Assembly (NCBI GenBank): GCA_016209865.1
Contig: JACQVL010000014.1
Coordinates: 1-8,356 of the forward strand
Reading direction: 5' to 3'
Length of the DNA: 8,356 nt
Source of the DNA: Candidatus Latescibacterota bacterium
GTDB taxonomy: Bacteria > JAAXHH01 > JACQVL01
Shown in pieces: positions 1-5,309 of this stretch; position 1 is the first letter of the stretch; each line of letters begins with the position of its first letter. The notes below the pieces were generated by a model that made no database searches, was not told the DNA's origin, and was given only the letters and a program-made list of their open reading frames with translations. The position numbers and the translations under genes were made by a program.

Positions 1-421
1 AGGCGACACAGCCCATCCGGGCGAACCCGATGCACCGGCCGGGGATGGAGCCAGATTCTTCGTCCGCCAGCCGGCCCTGTCTCCAATGCCCGTGCGGGTT
101 GAGGACGCCGGGGAACGGGCCTGTTTTGCGGCGCGGCCGGTACAGGTTGCCGGCGACGAAGAAGCCGGGGAGGCTCTCGAAGGAGACCTTCTCGACAGTA
201 TAATCGTCCCGTTCGACACGCTCGAAGATATGCGCGTTCAGCGGCGTTTTCTCTGGCATCGGCCAGAGACCGAGGCTGACGAGGATGTGCTCGCGGAGCG
301 CCCGCGCGCGCGCCAGCCAGGCGGTTTTCGTGCGCGGCGGGATGAACTCGTACGGGAGGTCGAGATGGCGGATTTCCGTGATCCGGCGATCGACAGGAGG
401 AAGCGGGGTGTGACTGGGCAT
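1..421 (-). CDS. Alpha/beta-hydrolase, acetylxylan esterase-like (N-terminal part, cut by window edge)
   Basis: The reading frame opens at an ATG (421-419) and stays open for 140 codons to the window edge, so only the N-terminal part is visible. The start is supported by an AGGAG ribosome site 9 nt upstream. The protein reads as a cytosolic hydrolase with no signal peptide. Residues 76-97 (TVEKVSFESLPGFFVAGNLY and on) match the strand region found before the hydrolase core in acetylxylan esterase and dienelactone hydrolase-like proteins. Residues 104-113 (PGVLNPHGHW) carry the HGHW oxyanion-region motif of that group, followed by a conserved R129 and the ARMG segment (134-137). The nucleophile elbow and the rest of the catalytic triad lie outside the window, so substrate cannot be told. 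It is divergent from the dipeptidase gene. The family call is from motif recognition; the exact substrate is unknown, and a sugar-ester or other ester hydrolase is possible. Confidence 0.78.
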   Translation of the reverse strand, partial: MPSHTPLPPVDRRITEIRHLDLPYEFIPPRTKTAWLARARALREHILVSLGLWPMPEKTPLNAHIFERVERDDYTVEKVSFESLPGFFVAGNLYRPRRKTGPFPGVLNPHGHWRQGRLADEESGSIPGRCIGFARMGCVA

Positions 422-442
422 CGAAGGGGGCTCCTGAACGGC

Positions 443-463
443 AGTGACGAGTGACAAGTGACG
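443..463. repeat. Heptamer tandem repeat, three AGTGAC(G/A) units
   Basis: Three abutting 7-bp units start at 443, 450 and 457, and differ only at the last base (G, A, G). Because the unit is 7 bp and contains TGA, the array puts a plus-strand stop codon in each of the three frames (445-447, 452-454, 459-461). It lies in the spacer between two divergent genes, just upstream of the esterase-like start. The role is unknown; it may be a lineage-specific microsatellite. Confidence 0.7.
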
Positions 464-544
464 AGCGGTCTCACACGGGGTCATCAAAAATCTCTTGCAA
501 TCTCCGTAAAAATGTGGAGAATAGAACAGGGTATTGCCTTTGCA

Positions 545-561
545 TGATTGTATACAGATCA
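545..561. promoter_or_regulatory. Possible operator dyad in AT-rich divergent spacer
   Basis: The segment 481-600 is only 38% G+C (46 of 120 bases), clearly lower than the flanking genes, as expected for a promoter region. Within it sits a perfect 8-bp palindrome, TGTATACA (549-556), flanked by inverted TGAT (545-548) and ATCA (558-561) offset by one base. It lies about 75 nt upstream of the dipeptidase start and could bind a dimeric regulator or overlap a promoter. I found no well-spaced -35/-10 pair here, so this is only a candidate site. Confidence 0.25.
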
Positions 562-632
562 CCTGTGTTTGTCAAAACCTTTATCCAGAGCAACCAGAAG
601 GGTAGCCCCTACTTCTCGATGGAGGAATTCCT

Positions 633-1931
633 ATGACTCGTCTCGCCTGTCGTCTTCTGCGTGTCATCGTGCCGGCGCTTGTCTTGTCCGGTTGTCTGTT
701 CCTCACGGCGTTCGCCCAGACGAGTAAGCCCCAGGCGCCCGACCTGCTCGAACGCGCGAAGGCGCTGCACCGTCGCGTGCCGCTGATCGACGGCCACAAC
801 GACCTGCCCTGGCAATACCGGCAGAAGGTCAACCGGGATGTGTCGAAGATCGATATCAGTCAGCCGCAGCCCGAGCTCATGACCGACATCCCCCGTCTGC
901 GCGCCGGCGGGCTGGGCGGCCAGTTCTGGTCGGTCTACGTCCCGGTGTCGATGCAGGGCCAGGAAGCCGTGCGGGCGACGATGGAAGAGATCGACGTCGT
1001 CTACCAGTTGATCCGGCGGTACCCGGACACGTTCCAACTGGCACTCACCGCTGACGATGTGGACCGTGCGTTTAAGGCGGGGCGGATCGCGTCCCTCATA
1101 GGCATGGAAGGCGGACATTCGATCGACAATTCCTTAGCCGCGCTGCGGATGTTCTACACGTTAGGCGCGCGGTACATGACGTTGACGCATGGCAGCAACG
1201 TCCCGTGGGCCGACTCGGCCACGGACACTGCGAAGGTCGGCGGCCTGACGACATTCGGAGAAGCGGTCGTGCGTGAGATGAACTGGCTGGGCATGCTGGT
1301 CGACCTCTCGCACGTCTCCCCGGAGACGATGCACGACGCCCTGAACGTCACCCAGGCGCCGGTCATCTTCAGCCATTCGTCCGCCCGGGCGCTGTGCGAC
1401 CATCCGCGCGACGTGCCGGACGACGTCCTCAGGCGACTCCCGGCGAACGGCGGGGTGGTCATGGTCACGTTCGTCCCCAGTTTCGTGTCCAAAGTCGTCC
1501 GGACACACGACCTGAAGCGTCAGGCGGAGCGCGACCGGCTGAGAGGGCTGCCGGGGAGTACGGAACAATCGGTGAATGAAGGCCTCGGCCGGTGGGACAA
1601 GGCCAACCCCACGCCGCACGCCACGCTGAACGACGTGGCGGATCACATCGACCATATCCGCAAGGTGGCGGGTATCGATCACATCGGCCTCGGCTCGGAC
1701 TTCGACGGTATCACGAGCGTCCCGGACGGCCTGGAGGATGTCTCGAAGTACCCGATGCTGACGGTGGAACTCATCCGCCGGGGCTATACCGACCAGGATA
1801 TCATGAAGGTCCTCGGCCTGAATGTTCTGCGGGTGATGCGGAGGGTGGAAGACGTCTCCGCACGTCTGCAGAACGAGCGCGAGCCGTCCGCGGCGCGGAT
1901 CGAGGAACTGGACGGGAAGCAGGGGAAATAA
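633..1931 (+). CDS. Exported membrane dipeptidase (peptidase family M19)
   Basis: This 432-residue protein is a renal-dipeptidase-type zinc metallopeptidase, which cleaves dipeptides outside the cytoplasm. The start is an ATG with GGAGG (621-625) 7 nt upstream. The N-terminus has a charged n-region (Arg3, Arg7, Arg10), then a hydrophobic stretch from 11 to 28, so it is exported. Cleavage after AFA (28) by signal peptidase I is possible, but LSGC (18-21) also fits a lipobox. The family's metal ligands are all visible: H55 and D57 in DGHNDLPW, E159 in GMEGGH, H227 in LSHVS and H248 in FSHSSAR. D356 in GSDFDG matches the conserved active-site aspartate. The C-terminal LGLNVLRV helix (394-401) is also typical. 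Length is close to the usual 350-430 residues. It is probably cotranscribed with the GT9 gene 43 nt downstream, although no functional link between them is evident. The family is certain; the natural substrate is not. Confidence 0.95.
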   Translation: MTRLACRLLRVIVPALVLSGCLFLTAFAQTSKPQAPDLLERAKALHRRVPLIDGHNDLPWQYRQKVNRDVSKIDISQPQPELMTDIPRLRAGGLGGQFWSVYVPVSMQGQEAVRATMEEIDVVYQLIRRYPDTFQLALTADDVDRAFKAGRIASLIGMEGGHSIDNSLAALRMFYTLGARYMTLTHGSNVPWADSATDTAKVGGLTTFGEAVVREMNWLGMLVDLSHVSPETMHDALNVTQAPVIFSHSSARALCDHPRDVPDDVLRRLPANGGVVMVTFVPSFVSKVVRTHDLKRQAERDRLRGLPGSTEQSVNEGLGRWDKANPTPHATLNDVADHIDHIRKVAGIDHIGLGSDFDGITSVPDGLEDVSKYPMLTVELIRRGYTDQDIMKVLGLNVLRVMRRVEDVSARLQNEREPSAARIEELDGKQGK

Positions 1932-1938
1932 GAAAACG

Positions 1939-1962
1939 GTCAGCCGTCAGCAGACGATCAGC
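1939..1962. repeat. Short heptamer-type repeat (GTCAGC units) between dipeptidase and GT9 genes
   Basis: Two abutting 7-bp units, GTCAGCC (1939-1945) and GTCAGCA (1946-1952), are followed after a gap by a third GATCAGC-type copy (1956-1962). On the minus strand each TCAGC carries a TGA stop. It resembles, in period and in carrying stops, the AGTGAC heptamer array at 443-463, though the unit differs. It fills most of the 43-nt spacer. Confidence 0.5.
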
Positions 1963-1974
1963 GTCGGGTGACAA

Positions 1975-3042
1975 ATGGCCGGTGAGAAAGAACGTCCCAT
2001 GCTCCCTGACGTCCGCCGTATCCTCATCATCAAGCTCCGCGCGATCGGGGATGTCTTGCTGGCCACCCCGGTCATCGAGAACGTGCGCCGTGCCTACCCG
2101 GATGCGCACCTGGCGTTCCTGACCGAACGGGCGTCGGAAGGGGTGGTCGACGAGAACCCGTTCCTCGATGAGGTGATCGTCCTGGATCGCGTGACGTGGC
2201 AGGCCCTCCCGGTCTGGGCGCGGTTGCGGGAGCAAGTCGTGTTCTACCAGTCCTTGCGATCACGGGGGTTTGACCTGGCGATCGATCTGTTCGGGAACCC
2301 TCGGAGCGCGATCCTGACGGTGTTATCGGGGGCCCGGCACCGGGTAGGGTTTGCGTTCCGCGTCCGCCGGCATCTGTACAACATCGTTGTGAGTCCGAGG
2401 GGTGGGTCTGTCCATGAGGTGGAATTCAACCTCGACGCCCTCCGGGCGATTGATATTCCGGTCCACACGACCGCTCCCCTGTTCCCGGTGTCCGCCGTCC
2501 TGCGGGAGGAGGCGCGCGCCTGGCTCGACGCGCACGGCGTCCGGCCGGGGGATCGGCTGGTCGGCCTCAACCCGGGCGGGGGATGGGCGACGAAACGATG
2601 GACGCCGCAGAGGTTTGCGGGCGTGGCCGATGCGCTCATCCGGGAGTACGGGGCGCACGCCTTGCTGTTGTGGGGGCCGGGGGAGCGCCCGCTCGTCGAC
2701 ATCGTGACCCGCGCGATGCGGTCGTCTCCGCTGATCCTGCCGGAGACGACACTCAAGGGGTTAGGGGCGTTCCTGTCCTGGTGTACGTTGATGATCAGTA
2801 ACGACAGTGGGCCGATGCATATCGCGGCAGCGATGGGCATCCCGACGATCGGCATCTTCGGGCCGACGAACCCGGCGCTCCAGGGTCCGTACGGCCAGGG
2901 ACATACGGTCGTGAGGCAAGAAGGCTTACCCTGCCTCGGCTGCAACCTCCTCACCTGCCGGATCGGTCATCTCTGCATGCAGACGCTGCCCGGAGAGGCG
3001 GTGCTGCGTGCGGTGAACGACTATTTTAGCCAAGACGCTTGA
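1975..3042 (+). CDS. Glycosyltransferase family 9, ADP-heptose:LPS heptosyltransferase-like
   Basis: This 355-residue protein is a GT-B fold family 9 transferase, the family that adds heptose from ADP-heptose to the lipopolysaccharide inner core on the cytoplasmic face of the inner membrane. The N-terminal domain starts ILIIKLRAIGDVLLATPVI (16-34), with D26 matching the catalytic aspartate of WaaC/WaaF. The C-terminal domain has LNPGGGWATKRW (198-209), where K207 fits the phosphate-contacting lysine, and SNDSGPMHIAAA (275-286), where D277 fits the conserved nucleotide-binding aspartate. A cysteine cluster (C320, C323, C328, C334) near the end is typical of many GT9 proteins. Two starts are possible: ATG 1975 as given, or ATG 1999 (Met9), which better matches the usual GT9 N-terminus; neither has a strong ribosome site. 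WaaC, WaaF and WaaQ subtypes cannot be separated here. The gene presence implies an LPS-bearing outer membrane. Confidence 0.92.
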   Translation: MAGEKERPMLPDVRRILIIKLRAIGDVLLATPVIENVRRAYPDAHLAFLTERASEGVVDENPFLDEVIVLDRVTWQALPVWARLREQVVFYQSLRSRGFDLAIDLFGNPRSAILTVLSGARHRVGFAFRVRRHLYNIVVSPRGGSVHEVEFNLDALRAIDIPVHTTAPLFPVSAVLREEARAWLDAHGVRPGDRLVGLNPGGGWATKRWTPQRFAGVADALIREYGAHALLLWGPGERPLVDIVTRAMRSSPLILPETTLKGLGAFLSWCTLMISNDSGPMHIAAAMGIPTIGIFGPTNPALQGPYGQGHTVVRQEGLPCLGCNLLTCRIGHLCMQTLPGEAVLRAVNDYFSQDA

Positions 3043-3067
3043 CAGCCCCTCAGTTACCGTGTATATT
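3039..3067 (+). promoter_or_regulatory. Sigma-70-type promoter for the rng-rplU-rpmA block
   Basis: A perfect -35 box TTGACA (3039-3044) is followed by a 17-nt spacer and a -10 box TATATT (3062-3067, five of six bases to consensus). Transcription would begin near 3074, leaving a leader of about 56 nt before the RNase G start. The -35 box overlaps the TGA stop (3040-3042) of the GT9 gene. The surrounding bases are AT-rich compared with the coding DNA. This is the best promoter I can see in the window. Confidence 0.72.
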
Positions 3068-3114
3068 GCATTACTTTATCGGATAGGTTGACTTCTATCA
3101 TGTGTTGATTTTCA

Positions 3115-3120
3115 TGAGGT
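3115..3120 (+). promoter_or_regulatory. Ribosome binding site that supports the TTG start of rng
   Basis: TGAGGT (3115-3120) lies 9 nt before a TTG codon at 3130. The nearby ATG at 3114-3116 overlaps this site and is out of frame with RNase G. The family N-terminus begins exactly at the TTG, so TTG is the likely start codon. Confidence 0.65.
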
Positions 3121-3129
3121 TCTTCGCGA

Positions 3130-4674
3130 TTGCGGAAAGACATCATCGTCGAAGCCGCGACGCACGAGACGCGGATCGCCATCCTCGAAGATAACCAGCT
3201 CGTCGAGCTGATGGTCGAGCGTCCCGAGCACGAGCGGATAGTCGGGAACATCTGCAAGGGGATCGTCACCGCGGTCTTACCGAGCATCCAGGCGGCGTTC
3301 GTCGATATCGGCATGGAAAAAGCGGCGTTCCTCCATGCTTCCGATATCGTCGGGCCGTCCGATCTGATCGACATCGAGGAGGAGGAGGATGGGGCCTCCG
3401 GCCAGTCTGGCAGGGGCCGGGAAGGGCGGGAGCGGGAGCGCCCGATCCAGGAGATGCTCCGGGAGGGACAGGAAGTCCTCGTCCAGATCACGAAGGAATC
3501 GATCGGGACGAAAGGCCCCCGGGTGACCGCCCAGGTGTCCTTGCCGGGGCGGTTTCTGGTGCTCGTCCCGAACGAGAACTACGTCGGCGTCTCGCGCCGG
3601 ATCGAGGATTGGGCGGAGAAACGCCGGCTCCGGGAACTGGCGAAGACGCTCAAGCCTCCGGACGTGGGGGTGATCGTCCGGACGGCCGCCTTAGGCAAGA
3701 CAGAGATGGAGTTCCAGGCGGACCTCAAGATGCTCTCGAAGCTCTGGAACCGTGTCTCCACGCAGGCCCAGAAGGTCCGTCCGCCGGCGGTGATTCATAA
3801 GGATATGGAAATCACCTCCAGCTTCATCCGGGACCTGTTCACCCCGGATATCGAGAGCGTGGTCATCGATTCGAAGGAGGTGTACAAGGAGACGCTCTCG
3901 TACCTGCGGACGGTCGCCCCGCAGCTCCGCACCCGGGTGCACCTGTACGAGGGGACGGCGCCCATCTTCGACGCGTACGGCATCGAGAGCGAGATCGAGA
4001 AAGCCCTCCACCGGAAGGTCTGGCTGAAGCATGGCGGGTATATCGTGATCGACCACACCGAGGCGCTGGTATCGATCGACGTCAATTCCGGGCGGTATGC
4101 GGGGTCGCAGGATCACGAGCAGGCGGCGTTCCAGACGAACCTGGAGGCGGCCCGTGAGATCGCCCGCCAGCTCAAGCTGCGGGACAACGGTGGGATCATC
4201 GTAATCGATTTTATCGATATGGAAGAGAAAGGACATCGCCGCCGGGTGCTCCAGGAGTTGCAGAACGTGCTCAAACGGGATCGCGCCCGCACCCGTGTCT
4301 CCGAGATCAGCGAGTTCGGCCTGATCGAGATGACGCGGCAGCGTGTCCGGCCGAGTCTGTTGCACACGTTCAGCGAGGCGTGTCCGATCTGCGACGGGAC
4401 CGGCCGGGTGATGTCCCGGCTGACCGTCGTGACCCGGATCGGGCGGTGGCTCAAGCGGGCGAAGGCAACCTTGCGTGAAAAACGCCTCCGGCTGACGGTG
4501 CACCCCTCCGTCGCGCAGTGCCTGTACGATAACGACCGGGAAAAGCTCCGGGAGTTGGAGAAGGAATATCGCATACAGATCGACATCGTGGAGGATCCAT
4601 TCCTCCATGTTGAGGAGTACCGGGTGTTCTCGACCAAACGGGATCTGGACATCACGGACGAGTTTAAATCGTGA
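3130..4674 (+). CDS. rng: Ribonuclease G (RNase E/G family)
   Basis: This 514-residue endoribonuclease cleaves single-stranded, AU-rich RNA, and is known in the family for rRNA 5'-end maturation and mRNA turnover. The start is TTG (see the ribosome site at 3115). An S1 RNA-binding domain runs from about 38 to 128. It is interrupted by a charged, low-complexity stretch at about 82-105 (acidic EEEE, then Arg/Glu/Gly-rich). The 5' sensor and RNase H-like regions follow, then the DNase I-like catalytic part. D317 in VSIDVNSGR and D360 in IVIDFIDM correspond to the two magnesium-binding aspartates (Asp303 and Asp346 of E. coli RNase E). CPIC (418-421) is the zinc-link motif for dimer pairing. There is no long C-terminal scaffold tail, so it is RNase G length rather than RNase E. 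The gene is 15 nt upstream of rplU and is probably driven by the promoter at 3039-3067. Confidence 0.95.
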   Translation: MRKDIIVEAATHETRIAILEDNQLVELMVERPEHERIVGNICKGIVTAVLPSIQAAFVDIGMEKAAFLHASDIVGPSDLIDIEEEEDGASGQSGRGREGRERERPIQEMLREGQEVLVQITKESIGTKGPRVTAQVSLPGRFLVLVPNENYVGVSRRIEDWAEKRRLRELAKTLKPPDVGVIVRTAALGKTEMEFQADLKMLSKLWNRVSTQAQKVRPPAVIHKDMEITSSFIRDLFTPDIESVVIDSKEVYKETLSYLRTVAPQLRTRVHLYEGTAPIFDAYGIESEIEKALHRKVWLKHGGYIVIDHTEALVSIDVNSGRYAGSQDHEQAAFQTNLEAAREIARQLKLRDNGGIIVIDFIDMEEKGHRRRVLQELQNVLKRDRARTRVSEISEFGLIEMTRQRVRPSLLHTFSEACPICDGTGRVMSRLTVVTRIGRWLKRAKATLREKRLRLTVHPSVAQCLYDNDREKLRELEKEYRIQIDIVEDPFLHVEEYRVFSTKRDLDITDEFKS

Positions 4675-4689
4675 CACGGGAGGCCCTCG

Positions 4690-5016
4690 ATGTACGCGAT
4701 GGTACGGACTGGTGGACAGCAATTCAGGGTGAATGAAGGGGACACGATTCAGGTGGCGAAGATGGATGCCCAGGTCGGCGGGGAAGTGACGCTCAACGAC
4801 ATCCTGCTGTTGGGGGGCGGCGAGCCGGTGGTCGGGACGCCCACGGTCGCCGGGGCGTCGGTGACGGCGAAGGTCGTCGAGCACGGTCGCGCGCCGAAGA
4901 TCCTCGTCTTCAAGATGAAGCGACGGAAGAACTACCGCCGGGTGAAAGGACACCGGCAGGACTATACGAAGCTGCTCATCACGGGCATCCAGTACGACCC
5001 GACAAGAACGACCTAA
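4690..5016 (+). CDS. rplU: 50S ribosomal protein L21 (bL21)
   Basis: This 108-residue protein is bL21, a 23S rRNA-binding protein of the large subunit. The N-terminus [18 protein letters not shown] is standard for the family. The family signature [20 protein letters not shown] runs from 75 to 94, rich in the basic residues that contact rRNA. Length matches the usual 100-110 residues. GGGAGG (4678-4683) lies 6 nt before the ATG. It sits between rng and rpmA, an arrangement seen in several phyla, without the ysxB protease gene that Firmicutes place between L21 and L27. Confidence 0.98.
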   Translation: MYAMVRTGGQQFRVNEGDTIQVAKMDAQVGGEVTLNDILLLGGGEPVVGTPTVAGASVTAKVVEHGRAPKILVFKMKRRKNYRRVKGHRQDYTKLLITGIQYDPTRTT

Positions 5017-5048
5017 GGGCGAAAAGGCGAAAGGGGGAAGGGGCGAAA
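5017..5048. repeat. Octamer tandem repeat filling the rplU-rpmA spacer
   Basis: Four abutting purine-rich octamers occupy the spacer exactly: GGGCGAAA (5017-5024), AGGCGAAA (5025-5032), GGGGGAAG (5033-5040) and GGGCGAAA (5041-5048). The first begins right after the rplU stop, and the last base of the fourth is the A of the rpmA start codon. The array therefore also supplies the ribosome binding site of rpmA: AAGGGG (5038-5043) lies 4 nt, and AGGGGG (5032-5037) 10 nt, before the ATG. A related octamer unit occurs at 7564-7641. Confidence 0.75.
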
Positions 5049-5302
5049 TGGCACACAAAAAAGGGGTTGGGAGTTCACGGAACGGCCGGGACAGCAACGC
5101 GCAGCGTCTGGGCGTGAAATGCGGGGACGGCGTGCGCGTCCATGCCGGGAGTATTCTGGTTCGACAGCGGGGCACGAAGATCCTGCCAGGCCAGAACGTC
5201 GGCGTCGGACGGGACGATACGCTGTTCGCCCTCGTCGAGGGGGTCGTGCGGTTCAAACGAACCGGGAAATCACGGACCCAGGTACTCGTCGCTACGATGT
5301 GA
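5048..5302 (+). CDS. rpmA: 50S ribosomal protein L27 (bL27)
   Basis: This 84-residue protein is bL27, whose N-terminal tail reaches the peptidyl transferase centre. It starts directly as [20 protein letters not shown], so there is no cleavable N-terminal extension of the Firmicutes type. The family signature [15 protein letters not shown] spans 35-49. Length matches the usual 83-90 residues. Its ribosome site lies in the octamer repeat upstream. The stop codon region (5300-5302) runs into GAGG, which serves as the ribosome site for the phosphohexomutase, so the two genes are likely translationally linked. Confidence 0.98.
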   Translation: MAHKKGVGSSRNGRDSNAQRLGVKCGDGVRVHAGSILVRQRGTKILPGQNVGVGRDDTLFALVEGVVRFKRTGKSRTQVLVATM

Positions 5303-5309
5303 GGCTCTG

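Noticed and set aside
86-454. A 122-codon plus-strand open frame
   Set aside because: It is antisense to the esterase-like frame, which carries recognisable family motifs; its own translation does not.
534-556. Promoter from TTGCCT (534-539) and TATACA (551-556)
   Set aside because: The spacer is only 11 nt, too short for a sigma-70 promoter.
1592-2122. A 176-codon plus-strand frame over the end of the dipeptidase and the start of the GT9 gene
   Set aside because: It is a shadow of two certain genes, rich in Gly, Arg and Pro, with no domain.
2244-2954. A 236-codon minus-strand frame inside the GT9 gene
   Set aside because: It is antisense to a certain gene, is compositionally biased, and has no family features.
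3082-3099. Hairpin GATAG/CTATC in the rng leader
   Set aside because: The stem is only 5 bp with an 8-nt loop; this is too weak to claim a regulatory structure.
5142-5309. Upstream extension of the phosphohexomutase frame
   Set aside because: It overlaps rpmA in another frame and its residues resemble no family sequence; the ATG at 5310 has a ribosome site and gives a sensible N-terminus.
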